A stretch of 17,873 nt of DNA from the NCBI GenBank assembly GCA_003566395.1, contig PXDL01000343.1:1-17873 (forward strand), given 5' to 3'. The notes beneath the pieces were generated by a model. That model saw only the letters and a program-made list of their open reading frames with translations. It ran no database searches and was not told the DNA's origin. The DNA comes from Balneolia bacterium. GTDB lineage: Bacteria > Bacteroidota > Rhodothermia > Balneolales > Cyclonatronaceae. Shown piece by piece: positions 1-8,008 of the stretch (position 1 is the first letter of the stretch; every line of letters begins with the position of its first letter). The position numbers and the translations under genes are program-made.

Positions 1-1503
1 AACCAGACGTCCCTCAAGCGTGTAAACTGCGAGCCGCACTTCCGAAGCATCCGGCAAGTCGAAGGAAATCAGGGTTGTGGGATTAAAGGGATTGGGATAA
101 TTCTGATGCAGGGCAACCGCATCGGGCAGTTCATCACCCGGATCCAAAGACGTGGCCGTTTCCAACTGGAAGGTATAGATTTCAGACCATTCACCGGGCC
201 CGCCATCATTCTCTCCGCGCACTTTCCAGTAATAGCTTCCGTCTTCAAGATTAGTTACTGAAAAACTGGTGCTTTCAAGACCCGTGACGTCATGAATCGG
301 ATTGTCCATCGATGAATTTCCGGCAAACCGAAGATGGTAAGTATCAGCCTGATCAACAGACTGCCAGATAAGGCTTACGGTCTCGCTGCTGATTACGGCT
401 CCGTCCGAAGGCTGCAACAGCATAGGCTCGGTACCGGGAGGAGCCATCACAGTGGTAAAGGAGGCCGTCGTGGACCATGGGCCTGCACCTTCCTGGTTGG
501 TCCCTCTCACTCGCCAGTAATAAGTAGTCTCAGGCTCAAGCAGCGATGTCGAAAACGTAGTTCCGCCCAGTCCGTTTTCCTGCACCACAGACGTCTCAAA
601 ACCGGAAGTTTCGGATATCACAACATCGTAAGCGGTTGCCAGATCGGCAGTTTGCCATTCAAAGTTCGTTTCCTCAAAAGGAACCATTTCAGCGCCGTCG
701 GCCGGAGAAACAAGCGTCGGTACCCCGACAGCATCCCCTTCCGTTACGGGCACGCTCTGAGACTGAAGAATACGTTTCTGCCCGCCTACTTCCTGCACAA
801 AAGCTACAACTTCCAGCTTGGTAACATCCCAACTGTTGTCTAATTCACCGCTTATACCAAAACTCTGAGACTCGCCCTCGGCAAGTGTTACCGGTGTACC
901 CGTAGCCCCCGGTATCATGTCCCGATGCACAAAATGCTGTACGGTGGACCCGTTCGGTGCATTATACTGGATGTCGCGTTCAACAATTGCAACAAGCATA
1001 CGAACATTGCCGTCGGGGTACTCCACACCCTGGAGGCGGGAAACGTCGGCAAGTACGGTAAGCCCGCCCTCTCCGTCATGTAGGGCCGATAGCGTCATAG
1101 AAACCGGCGACGGTGAGCCAAGATTATTCTGGATTCTGTTTATCCATGTGGAGGCCGAACTCCCCAGAGACACTCCGTCAACCACACCCGTAGGAGCAGC
1201 GTTTATACTATAATAATTGCGCCTGATGTTGACAGGAACGGGATTTTCATGATAAAACACGCACCCGGAACCCGGCCAGTGCACCGGATATTTAACAACG
1301 CTGACTCTGTCTGCCTGGGGAAAGGAGGAGTACCAGTTCATAAAGGCGTTGTTCTGCGGAGCACAGGGCGGACACGTAGTAGAGGTGAATATTTCGAGAA
1401 GCACATGGCGTTCGGAGCCTTGTGCTTTAACATCTGCGGCTGTGAACAGCTGTACAGCAAACAGCGCCGCCACACTTATACATATTTTGATCAGATTAGT
1501 CAT
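1..1503 (-). CDS. Omp28-like secreted thioredoxin-fold protein with FN3 modules and T9SS sorting domain (3' end off window)
   Basis: Open frame of 501 residues from ATG at 1503 to the left edge, with no stop; I translated it throughout. Residues 1-27 are a signal peptide ending in VKA-Q. A thioredoxin-like segment follows with a TTCPPCAPQ motif (Cys44, Cys47), and residues up to about 255 resemble the Omp28-related family. Two fibronectin-III-like modules span about 262-356 and 357-447, each with a YYW[RK]VRG strand. A type A Por-secretion sorting domain starts near 462 with QNYPNPFNPTT; roughly 30-40 residues of it should lie outside the window. The protein is therefore predicted to be exported by T9SS and surface-attached or released. 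It is the last visible gene of a unit with the barrel gene (29-nt gap; AAAAAGG precedes the ATG by a few bases as a possible ribosome site). A thiol-disulfide role is inferred from the CPPC motif only. Confidence 0.88.
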   Translation of the reverse strand, partial: MTNLIKICISVAALFAVQLFTAADVKAQGSERHVLLEIFTSTTCPPCAPQNNAFMNWYSSFPQADRVSVVKYPVHWPGSGCVFYHENPVPVNIRRNYYSINAAPTGVVDGVSLGSSASTWINRIQNNLGSPSPVSMTLSALHDGEGGLTVLADVSRLQGVEYPDGNVRMLVAIVERDIQYNAPNGSTVQHFVHRDMIPGATGTPVTLAEGESQSFGISGELDNSWDVTKLEVVAFVQEVGGQKRILQSQSVPVTEGDAVGVPTLVSPADGAEMVPFEETNFEWQTADLATAYDVVISETSGFETSVVQENGLGGTTFSTSLLEPETTYYWRVRGTNQEGAGPWSTTASFTTVMAPPGTEPMLLQPSDGAVISSETVSLIWQSVDQADTYHLRFAGNSSMDNPIHDVTGLESTSFSVTNLEDGSYYWKVRGENDGGPGEWSEIYTFQLETATSLDPGDELPDAVALHQNYPNPFNPTTLISFDLPDASEVRLAVYTLEGRLV

Positions 1504-1532
1504 AATGGGCCTTTTTAGGTATTCTGGACAGG

Positions 1533-3200
1533 TCAAAATGAGCTCATCAGGCTAAAGCGAAAGCCGTCGAACGCATTTACAAACCGGCATACACCGTTTG
1601 TACAGACAAAACCACCCCGTTCGCGGCCGTAACTTGCCATAACAGTGTGGGATCTGCCAATCCGGTAGGAGGCTTCAACGGTGTACCACCTTTTTTCACC
1701 ACTGGTGTCAAACTCATATGTGGTTGATTCAAACCGCCCTCCGAAAGAAAAATTCGGGGAGCGGGCAATTTGCAGGCTGAGCATTTGATCGTAGAAATCG
1801 CTGTCGTCCTGCAGGATAGATTCATGGACAAACCGGTGCTCGGAAATCACCTTCACGCTCCATTGAGATGTCAGGGCGTACTGAACATCCAGCACAAAGG
1901 TGTTGGCCCTGATTTTCTCGTTGAAGTCGGGATTAAACGCATTGTAAAACAAGCGATTTCTGTGGTTATAGGCCACTTTCACATAAGACGTGAAATCCGG
2001 AAAGAGGTATTCAAAATCGGTGTACACTTCCCAGTACGGATCACGTTCATCAACTAAAGAAGGAAACCATACCGGGCCTTTCCGCTCTTTAAAGAAGCCG
2101 AATCCCTCCTCCGGCCGCGTAACCCAGGCATGGTGTAAAGAGGCCATGGCCACACTCGCATTGATGTTATAGCGCCGCGCCGGAGAGTAAAATCCCTCAA
2201 GAAAAAACCCGACTTCATCATTGAAATTAACCAGATGAGGATCGCGGGTCATCAGGCTGTAGGAGTGCTCTTTATGGGCGATGGGCGGGCTCTGAAACGG
2301 ACTCATGCGTGTATTTCGCAGCGGGTCGCCCCGCCTCGCAAACGGATCCACGATATCGTAACTGTAATTTTTGTATTCAAGGGTGATGCCGTAGCCTCCG
2401 CCAGTATGGGAGATTGTTCCGTAAAATCCACCTCCGGTTGTCGAATCGGCTACGCTGTTCAGGTCCATACGCCTGAAATTATAGCCGGCATGAATCCGCG
2501 CAAATGGCAATCTAACCGACACAAATGCTTCCGGCAGAAAGGTCTTGACGGTATCGACTTCACCGAAAAAAGGCAATTCTCCTTCAGCATAGGTATATGC
2601 CCCGCCAAAGCGGATGCGGCGATCCGGTTTCAATTCAAGTGCGGCCGAGCGAACCCGGTAGATTTCCTCCCGGGGTTCACCGGGATCTTCGAATGTGAGA
2701 TGCTCAAGGTAGTTGATGGTTCCGGCAAGAGCTTTTACTCTGAAAAAATCCGTCTCATATTCAGCCCTGGCTCCTTCAAGACTTGTATCGTAGCGAATAA
2801 CGCGGTCTTCAAAAAGGTTGAGTGAAAGCCCGCGGTTGTGAAGGGCATACAGATCGCCGATGCGTATATCGAGGCCGTCGCGCTGATAGCCGATAAACTT
2901 CCGCCTGAAACCTGAGAAATCGGGGCCGTACTCGGCCGGTTGGCTGTATTCGAGCCGGAAGCCGAGAATGACGTTATCGGCAAGGATGCGCACATCCGAA
3001 AAGTTTTCGAAATACTCTTTGTCGGCTTCGGTCATACCCAGGTCGCGCAGCTCGGAGCCGCTGCCATAGTTAAGCACGTTGTTTACCGAAACCTGAACAT
3101 TCTGGGCCAGGGCAGGAATCGCCGCAAACTGCATCACCCAAAAAAACGCCGCTGCGGTAAGTACAGGGCGTATTGCCTTTTTCGTAATACCGATATTCAT
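1533..3200 (-). CDS. DUF6029-like outer-membrane beta-barrel protein
   Basis: 555 residues. The signal peptide is 1-32 (cleavage after ALA). The mature part is rich in alternating aromatic/polar strands and ends in FSLMSSF, a C-terminal aromatic typical of outer-membrane barrels. The N-terminal third (a GYQRDGLDIRIGDLY segment, then RGLSLNLFEDR and YDTSLEGARAEY) matches my memory of the DUF6029 family of Bacteroidota; this is recognition by eye, not a search. The only two cysteines lie near the C-terminus in CTNGVC (Cys533, Cys538), probably a disulfide in a loop or turn. It lies 19 nt downstream of the thioredoxin gene and 29 nt upstream of the Omp28-like gene, all on one strand, so co-transcription is likely. 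Its specific function is unknown; a pore, an assembly partner or an anchor for the secreted neighbour are all possible. Confidence 0.85.
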   Translation of the reverse strand: MNIGITKKAIRPVLTAAAFFWVMQFAAIPALAQNVQVSVNNVLNYGSGSELRDLGMTEADKEYFENFSDVRILADNVILGFRLEYSQPAEYGPDFSGFRRKFIGYQRDGLDIRIGDLYALHNRGLSLNLFEDRVIRYDTSLEGARAEYETDFFRVKALAGTINYLEHLTFEDPGEPREEIYRVRSAALELKPDRRIRFGGAYTYAEGELPFFGEVDTVKTFLPEAFVSVRLPFARIHAGYNFRRMDLNSVADSTTGGGFYGTISHTGGGYGITLEYKNYSYDIVDPFARRGDPLRNTRMSPFQSPPIAHKEHSYSLMTRDPHLVNFNDEVGFFLEGFYSPARRYNINASVAMASLHHAWVTRPEEGFGFFKERKGPVWFPSLVDERDPYWEVYTDFEYLFPDFTSYVKVAYNHRNRLFYNAFNPDFNEKIRANTFVLDVQYALTSQWSVKVISEHRFVHESILQDDSDFYDQMLSLQIARSPNFSFGGRFESTTYEFDTSGEKRWYTVEASYRIGRSHTVMASYGRERGGFVCTNGVCRFVNAFDGFRFSLMSSF

Positions 3201-3219
3201 TTCTGTAAAGCTGATAAAC

Positions 3220-3759
3220 TTACTCCGACTGCAGCAGCTCGGCTACAAGCTCCTCTATTTTTTTGTCGTCTCCCGGCAGGTATCCCGTATCTACCTGCAC
3301 AATTTCACCGTTTCGATCAACCATGAGGGCGTAGGGGAGGCTCCGGCCGTTCAGGCGCTCAAAAACCCGAGAGGCGGGATCAAGAAGCAGGGGCATTTCA
3401 TAGCGCTGACTCCGCCAGTATGATTCCACCCTGGAAAGGCTGTTTGGGGTATCTGTATTTATCACGAGCAGGGTGAAGCCGTCGTCTTTATATTTCTCGT
3501 AGATGGGTTCCAGCTGGCGAAGCTTGTGTAAACAGGGCTGGCACCACATGGCAAAAAAAGTGATATAAACCGGACCTTTATCGACAAACTCGCTAAAATC
3601 GTGTCTCTGCCCATCAAGGTCTTCAAGCGTAAAGTTGACCCCGGATGAGGACTGTGCTGAAGCTGCCTGCGGGGCGGTTGCAATCATTAAACAACAAACA
3701 CAAACTGCAAAAAAAACCGATAAAAGTTTATACCTGAAAGAGTCTGTAAATCTCTGCAT
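3220..3759 (-). CDS. TlpA/ResA-like periplasmic thioredoxin-family protein
   Basis: 179 residues from ATG at 3759. A longer 210-residue reading from 3852 exists, but its extra 31 residues would overlap the promoter-like elements and would put the signal peptide internally, so the internal start is preferred. The signal peptide is 1-35 (AASA-Q), with no proper lipobox. The thioredoxin domain covers about 40-178, with active site WCQPC (Cys73, Cys76) after FFAM and the cis-proline in SLPYALMVD (Pro142). It would act in the periplasm as a thiol-disulfide oxidoreductase, most likely a reductase like TlpA or ResA. It is the first gene of the unit and is followed after 19 nt by the outer-membrane barrel. 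The target is inferred to be the Cys pair of the barrel and/or the CPPC protein downstream; cytochrome c maturation is an alternative, but no such genes are visible. Confidence 0.9.
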   Translation of the reverse strand: MQRFTDSFRYKLLSVFFAVCVCCLMIATAPQAASAQSSSGVNFTLEDLDGQRHDFSEFVDKGPVYITFFAMWCQPCLHKLRQLEPIYEKYKDDGFTLLVINTDTPNSLSRVESYWRSQRYEMPLLLDPASRVFERLNGRSLPYALMVDRNGEIVQVDTGYLPGDDKKIEELVAELLQSE

Positions 3760-3819
3760 AAGATAACGTTCTCGCAAAATTGTTAAAGGGGTAAAAAATC
3801 GTTCAAATACACAGCCTTT

Positions 3820-3848
3820 ATTATACAGTCCTATAGATTTTTTTGCAA
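3820..3848 (-). promoter_or_regulatory. Candidate promoter of the thioredoxin-barrel-Omp28 unit
   Basis: On the minus strand TTGCAA (3843-3848) and TATAAT (3820-3825) are separated by exactly 17 bases, a near-consensus sigma-70-type arrangement about 60 nt upstream of the preferred start at 3759. It lies inside the longer alternative N-terminus, which supports the shorter protein. Bacteroidota primary sigma factors often prefer TAnnTTTG, so activity is not certain. Confidence 0.5.
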
Positions 3849-4024
3849 CCACCCTTTAAAGTTGTAAATCGGGGAGGTCCGGTTCTACCGGAAAGTGATC
3901 ATTCTTATTTCTACTTTACAGCTGCACGAACCGCTTTTCTCAGCCGTGAATTTCTTTTGAAATGATTGCCTTTTTTTCGCTGTTTTCCTGAAATGTAACT
4001 ACAACAAAACTATCTATAGCTCAA

Positions 4025-4366
4025 ATGCACCCTTCCGACCACAGCAAGCAACATCTAATTTTCATTGAACCGAAAGCCCTCATGGAGATGCTCGACACCA
4101 CCGATGCGGTATGGCTTAAGGAGAGTCGTTCCGGCTCAGGCGAGCTCGGTCTTAGCATGATGAAAACCGGAGATTCTCAGCCGCCCGACACCACGGAAAT
4201 CCAGCAGGACGGCATCACCATCTATATTGACAATTCGATAGAAACCGGGGATGATCAGCAAATAAACATCAGCCTGAAACCGGGGTGGATACGAAATAAA
4301 ATTCAGGCGGTTCTTACAAAAAAGCAGAAGGTTCCGGGGTTTATGGGCATCAGAAAGTGCCGTTAA
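4025..4366 (+). CDS. Small unknown protein, 113 residues
   Basis: I do not recognise a family. The frame has no signal peptide or membrane helix. It starts with a polar segment, has a hydrophobic stretch (LIFIEPKALMEML) near 11-23, and an alternating beta-like part GITIYIDNSIE near 63-73, followed by an INISLKPGW strand and a basic C-terminus (KKQKVPGFMGIRKCR). It is predicted to be cytosolic and to hold one small alpha/beta domain. No clear Shine-Dalgarno precedes the ATG. It is divergent from the thioredoxin unit (172-nt gap after its preferred upstream limit) and converges on cdaA, its stop lying only 6 nt from the cdaA stop with no terminator between. The protein-like composition and the otherwise empty 500-bp gap argue that it is real; a spurious frame remains possible. 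Confidence 0.55.
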   Translation: MHPSDHSKQHLIFIEPKALMEMLDTTDAVWLKESRSGSGELGLSMMKTGDSQPPDTTEIQQDGITIYIDNSIETGDDQQINISLKPGWIRNKIQAVLTKKQKVPGFMGIRKCR

Positions 4367-4372
4367 GGAAAC

Positions 4373-5173
4373 CTATTCCCGCACGTTTTCTGTAAATGAA
4401 ACTTCTTCCTGCTCTACCTGACCGATGTGCTCTTCCATTTCCTTGCGCAGTTTTTGAATGGTGAGTCCGCTGGTTAGTGAGCCGTTTCTCGCAATGGATA
4501 TGCGACCTGTCTCTTCCGATACAATCAGCACGAACACGTTGTTGGTTTCACTGATACCCACCGCCGCCCGGTGACGTGTTCCGAAAACAGAGCTGATGTT
4601 CGGATTCTGGCTGATGGGCAGATAACAGCTCGCCGCCTCAATGCGGTCATCCCGTATTACGACAGCGCCGTCGTGCAGGGGCGTCTCTTTGTTGAATATG
4701 GTTTCAAGCAGGGCTGACGAAACCACCGCATCTACTTTTTGGCCGGCATCAACAAGATCCTGAAGAGCCGATGAACGGGCGAAAACTATCAGGGCGCCGG
4801 TTTTTACACGGCTCATATTTTTGACCGCTGAAATGACTTCATCAATAACTGTGCTTGATTCGTTGGTCTTGAAAAAGCGATCTATCGTAGTGTTTTGGCC
4901 GATGCGGTAAAGCAACTTTCTGATTTCCGGCTGGAACAGAATAACCAGAGCCAGAATCCCGACATCGGTAATCCGCATCAGGATGAAATTGATGGTGGTA
5001 AGACCGAGCACGCTCACAATGGCGTTTACTGTAAATATGATGATAAGGCCCACGAAAACGGAGATGGCGAAGGTACCGCGTATCCAGGTGTACAGATAAT
5101 AGAGTACACCCGCAATCAGTAGCGTTTCAATCAGTTCTTTGATGCCAAAATCGAGAAATCCAAAAAAGGTCAA
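4373..5173 (-). CDS. cdaA: Diadenylate cyclase CdaA (c-di-AMP synthase)
   Basis: 266 residues, the usual CdaA size. It condenses two ATP to cyclic di-AMP, a second messenger for osmotic, potassium and envelope homeostasis. Three N-terminal membrane helices lie at about 14-30, 34-56 and 62-80, followed by a cytoplasmic DAC domain (about 105-225). The hallmark catalytic motifs are present: LHDGAVVI (Asp168-Gly169-Ala170) and GTRHRAAVG (Arg200-His201-Arg202). A short Glu-rich tail (251-266) ends the protein. It follows folP on the same strand with a 15-nt gap, so the two are probably co-transcribed, an arrangement I recall from Bacteroidota; no cdaR or glmM neighbour as in Firmicutes is visible. 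Its stop nearly abuts that of the convergent small gene. Confidence 0.96.
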   Translation of the reverse strand: MTFFGFLDFGIKELIETLLIAGVLYYLYTWIRGTFAISVFVGLIIIFTVNAIVSVLGLTTINFILMRITDVGILALVILFQPEIRKLLYRIGQNTTIDRFFKTNESSTVIDEVISAVKNMSRVKTGALIVFARSSALQDLVDAGQKVDAVVSSALLETIFNKETPLHDGAVVIRDDRIEAASCYLPISQNPNISSVFGTRHRAAVGISETNNVFVLIVSEETGRISIARNGSLTSGLTIQKLRKEMEEHIGQVEQEEVSFTENVRE

Positions 5174-5188
5174 GCCTGCTCCGGTAAT

Positions 5189-6016
5189 TTAAGTTGTTGC
5201 TCCTCCGTAAATCGACTGAAATATACGAATTGAATCCGAAGCTTCCTGCACATCATGCACACGAAGCGCGGACGCTCCTTTAAGCAGGGCGTCGTAATGC
5301 AGGGCGATGGTTCCCGCAAGCCGGCCTTCAACAGGACGGTCATCAAGCAGCTTTCCTATAACCGATTTCCGCGAAACCCCGATTAGCACCGGGCGTGACA
5401 GTTTCGAAAAGCTTTCAATGCCGCGAAAGATTGCCAGATTATGTTCGGTTGTTTTTCCGAACCCGATGCCCGGATCAATCATGATTTCCTTCACCCCGCA
5501 GGATTCGGCGAATGCAGACTGTTTTTGAAGAAATGCACAAATTTCCGGGACTACATTTGCGTACACCGGATTTTGCTGCATCGTTTTGGGTTTACCCTGC
5601 GAATGCATAATCACAAGAGCGGCTCCGTATTCGGCCGCCAGAGATGCCTTCTCAGGATCGTGCTGCAAGCCGCTTACATCGTTTATGATTTGCACGCCGG
5701 CATCCAAAGCCGCCTTCGCCACTTCAGCCTTCATCGTATCACATGAAAACAGCGTGTCCGGGAAAGCTTTTACGGCCTCACGCAGCACCGGAACAACCCG
5801 ACTGATTTCCTCTTCTGCCGAAACAGGATCACTTCCCGGCCGGGTTGACTCCCCCCCGACATCAATAATATCAGCCCCCTGACGTATCATGTGTTCAATC
5901 CGGCTCAGCCCCTGACCGACCGAGGTGAATTTGCCTCCGTCGGAGAATGAGTCGGGCGTCATGTTCAGAATGCCCATAACCAGAGGAAACGCGGACGGAT
6001 CAAAAACGAAGGGCAT
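5189..6016 (-). CDS. folP: Dihydropteroate synthase
   Basis: 275 residues, full length. It joins p-aminobenzoate to the pterin pyrophosphate to give dihydropteroate in folate synthesis and is the target of sulfonamides; it acts in the cytosol as a TIM barrel. Family signatures run in order: GILNMTPDSFSDGG (15-28), GADIIDVGGESTRPGS (47-62), INDVSG (111-116), a DPGIGFGKT segment (181-189), GVSRKS (213-218) and the C-terminal LRVHDV (251-256). All expected pterin and pyrophosphate loops are present, with no truncation. The start at 6016 leaves a normal short N-terminus before the first strand; no clear ribosome site precedes it. It is the first gene of the folP-cdaA pair and is separated from the upstream ferredoxin gene by a terminator, so it probably has its own promoter in 6017-6085. 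Confidence 0.97.
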   Translation of the reverse strand: MPFVFDPSAFPLVMGILNMTPDSFSDGGKFTSVGQGLSRIEHMIRQGADIIDVGGESTRPGSDPVSAEEEISRVVPVLREAVKAFPDTLFSCDTMKAEVAKAALDAGVQIINDVSGLQHDPEKASLAAEYGAALVIMHSQGKPKTMQQNPVYANVVPEICAFLQKQSAFAESCGVKEIMIDPGIGFGKTTEHNLAIFRGIESFSKLSRPVLIGVSRKSVIGKLLDDRPVEGRLAGTIALHYDALLKGASALRVHDVQEASDSIRIFQSIYGGATT

Positions 6017-6083
6017 TGGCTTATGAACTATGGATTTGGTGGAATGATGCAGAAATTGCCTCGGAGCTCCCGCATCACCCTAC

Positions 6084-6118
6084 AAAAACAGCCGGTGAGG
6101 GATTCTCAACGGCTGTTT
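6084..6118 (-). terminator. Rho-independent terminator of the ferredoxin gene
   Basis: Perfect 9-bp inverted repeat AAACAGCCG (6086-6094) / CGGCTGTTT (6110-6118). Inside the loop TGAG/CTCA can add four more pairs with a 5-nt apex. On the minus strand the stem runs into TTTTTG. It lies 25 nt past the ferredoxin stop and upstream of folP. Confidence 0.8.
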
Positions 6119-6143
6119 CTGTGCGATACGGGCCGGAAGTGTG

Positions 6144-6479
6144 TTACCAGTCTTCCTTAATATCTTTTTCCGTTTTTTCCTTTTCGGCCCACTCATCTGC
6201 ATCGGGCAGCGGGTCTATGGTTTCATTGATGATCCGGTCGTCCCATTTTTCGGTGAGCCGCTCGTTCCATTCAATGTAATGCTCCCATTTTTCAGGAACT
6301 TCGTCGTCCGGAAAAATAGCTTCAACCGGGCACTCCGACACACAGGCATCGCAATCGATGCAGTCGTCGGGGCTGATGACCAGAAAGTTGGGGCCTTCCC
6401 GGAATGCATCCACCGGACAAACAGAAGCACAGTTGGTGTATTTACAGTTAATACAAGGTTCGGTTACTACGTATGCCAT
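6144..6479 (-). CDS. fdxA: Seven-iron ferredoxin ([3Fe-4S][4Fe-4S], Azotobacter FdI type)
   Basis: 111 residues; a soluble low-potential electron carrier. The N-terminus closely resembles Azotobacter vinelandii ferredoxin I: EPCINCKYTNCASVCPVDAF, then PNFLVISPDDC, CIDCDACVSECPVEAIF, and later DPLPDADEW. By that template the 3Fe-4S ligands are Cys9, Cys17 and Cys50, and the 4Fe-4S ligands are Cys21, Cys40, Cys43 and Cys46. Cys12 is the non-ligand cysteine kept in FdI, while the second free cysteine of FdI is Ala25 here. The C-terminal extension (52-111) is acidic and ends EKDIKEDW. It is a single-gene unit with a terminator directly after it and a promoter-like motif directly before it. The electron-transfer partner is not visible; the neighbours folP and phosphodiesterase give no hint. 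Confidence 0.95.
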   Translation of the reverse strand: MAYVVTEPCINCKYTNCASVCPVDAFREGPNFLVISPDDCIDCDACVSECPVEAIFPDDEVPEKWEHYIEWNERLTEKWDDRIINETIDPLPDADEWAEKEKTEKDIKEDW

Positions 6480-6486
6480 GTTTAAT

Positions 6487-6514
6487 CAAAATTAGTAATG
6501 ATCACTATATCAAA
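6487..6514 (-). promoter_or_regulatory. Candidate Bacteroidota-type promoter of the ferredoxin gene
   Basis: On the minus strand TAATTTTG (6487-6494) fits the Bacteroidota -7 consensus TAnnTTTG exactly, with TTTG (6511-6514) 16 nt upstream as a possible -33 element. The -7 motif ends only 7 nt before the ATG, so transcription would start almost at the start codon, giving a leaderless or near-leaderless message. The spacing is short for this consensus. Confidence 0.27.
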
Positions 6515-6642
6515 AAAAACGGCCGGGAATTAACGATAACGAGGAAATTTTACCCATACCCGGTCTTTAGATAAACGCTGAATGTAAATACTCAACCGGT
6601 AAGAACCAATTCAAATTGAAAACCATTCGGACGCCCGACGCT

Positions 6643-7854
6643 CTATTTCACGATATCTCTGAGCACTTCCGGGTCACCGTCGTTTTCTGCCGGCTCTAGA
6701 TTAAGCAATCGGGCCATGAGTTCATAAATATGGATCACTTCGAAAGAAGGAATTTCCATGCCCCGTTCCAAATCTTTTCCAACGGCCATAAAGTAGGTGT
6801 GCATGTCTTCATAGGCATTGTCGAAGCCGTGAGTTCCGCCCAGAATTCCGCGCCGCTCATAGAAAGAATGGCTGGTGATGGTCCAGCCGAGATCGGCTAC
6901 CATAACGATATCAGGAACACGGTGATGATTTTTAAACCGCCAGCGCTCGGGAATGTCTTCCTTCAGAAAGACGCGGTAGTTGCTTTCCTCTGCTTTGAGT
7001 TGATCATACACTTCCCCGGTTTTGCCCTCTGTGGGCTGTATCATGACCACCGGTGACCAGTTTATGATGTTTACATCATCCAGGTCGATGATGTCGTCAA
7101 TAAAAACAAGGCGGTCGTCCGACAGATCGATCATCCCGTGGTCAGAGGAAATCAGAATATTCACGTTATCCCAGTATCCTATGTCATGAAGCCCGCTTAC
7201 CAGCCTGCCGATGATGCCGTCCACATAGGTGAGCGCATCCAGTGTTTCCTGTGCGTACGGACCGTGCGAATGACCTTCACTATCCACCTTGCTGAAGTAG
7301 AGGGTTATGAAATCCGGCTTGGTTTCGTCTTCAAGCTGAAGCCAGCTAAGAACGGAATCCACCCGGGCTTCGTAGGGCAGGCCGCCGTCGTAGGTGAACC
7401 AGCGTGTTGGCCGGTACCCCTGAATTTCGGCTTCGGATCCGGGCCAGAACATAGTGGCGGTTCGAACATCCTGCTTTTCGGCGGTGACCCAGATGGGCTC
7501 GCCCCCGTACCAGCGTCCGTCGCCCACAGCCGAGCGGTCACTAAGGCGAAAATACCGCCCTATTTCCTCATCGTACATGGTATTGGAAATAACGCCGGTG
7601 TTTTCAGTATAGAGGCCCGTTACCAGCGAATAGTGGTTCGGAAATGTGGAAGTAGGAAATACCGGAATCATGGATTCAGCCAGTACGCCTCTTGCGGCAA
7701 GGCTGTCGAGGGTCGGGGTATCGGTCTTATCAAAATAAGAAGGCTTCAGCCCGTCGATGGAAATGAGGATGAGCGGAGTGCGCTCGTTATCCTGCCCGCT
7801 GCAGGAAGAAAAAACAAATATTGAAAGTATTAAACAGAGTATCAGTCTTGGCAT
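6643..7854 (-). CDS. Nucleotide pyrophosphatase/phosphodiesterase (NPP, alkaline phosphatase superfamily) lipoprotein
   Basis: 403 residues. The N-terminus MPRLILCLILSIFVFSSC with Cys18 looks like a lipoprotein signal, although Phe at the -3 position of the lipobox is atypical; export to the periplasm or outer membrane is expected. The catalytic domain holds every two-metal site residue of bacterial NPP enzymes: Asp34 (LISIDG), nucleophile Thr70 (FPTSTFPNHY), Asp191 and His195 (KVDSEGHSHG), Asp238-His239 (SSDHGM) and His342 (GGTHGFDN). It probably hydrolyses phosphodiester or pyrophosphate bonds of nucleotides or related phosphoesters; which substrate cannot be read from the sequence. It is a stand-alone gene: 219 nt upstream separate it from the receptor terminator region and 163 nt downstream from the ferredoxin gene. 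No convincing terminator follows its stop. Confidence 0.92.
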   Translation of the reverse strand: MPRLILCLILSIFVFSSCSGQDNERTPLILISIDGLKPSYFDKTDTPTLDSLAARGVLAESMIPVFPTSTFPNHYSLVTGLYTENTGVISNTMYDEEIGRYFRLSDRSAVGDGRWYGGEPIWVTAEKQDVRTATMFWPGSEAEIQGYRPTRWFTYDGGLPYEARVDSVLSWLQLEDETKPDFITLYFSKVDSEGHSHGPYAQETLDALTYVDGIIGRLVSGLHDIGYWDNVNILISSDHGMIDLSDDRLVFIDDIIDLDDVNIINWSPVVMIQPTEGKTGEVYDQLKAEESNYRVFLKEDIPERWRFKNHHRVPDIVMVADLGWTITSHSFYERRGILGGTHGFDNAYEDMHTYFMAVGKDLERGMEIPSFEVIHIYELMARLLNLEPAENDGDPEVLRDIVK

Positions 7855-8008
7855 AGATAGCAGAATTGGTTGGTAAAATATCCTTCAAAACTTTGGTTAC
7901 ATTTTGGCAATGTAGGTTATTTTGGGAGTTCTTGCTTCGCTCTCAACACTTTTTAATGTAAATCCATCAGGATTAAAACATTGTTACAAGCCGCGGCCCG
8001 TTTATTCT

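Noticed and set aside
334..843. 169-residue plus-strand frame at the left end
   Set aside because: Antisense to the FN3 modules of the Omp28-like protein, whose frame is open across the whole segment.
3220..3852. Longer 210-residue form of the thioredoxin protein
   Set aside because: The extra N-terminus would bury the signal peptide and overlap a near-consensus promoter (3820-3848); the ATG at 3759 fits better.
7138..7824. 228-residue plus-strand frame opposite the phosphodiesterase gene
   Set aside because: Shadow of a gene with all catalytic residues on the minus strand.
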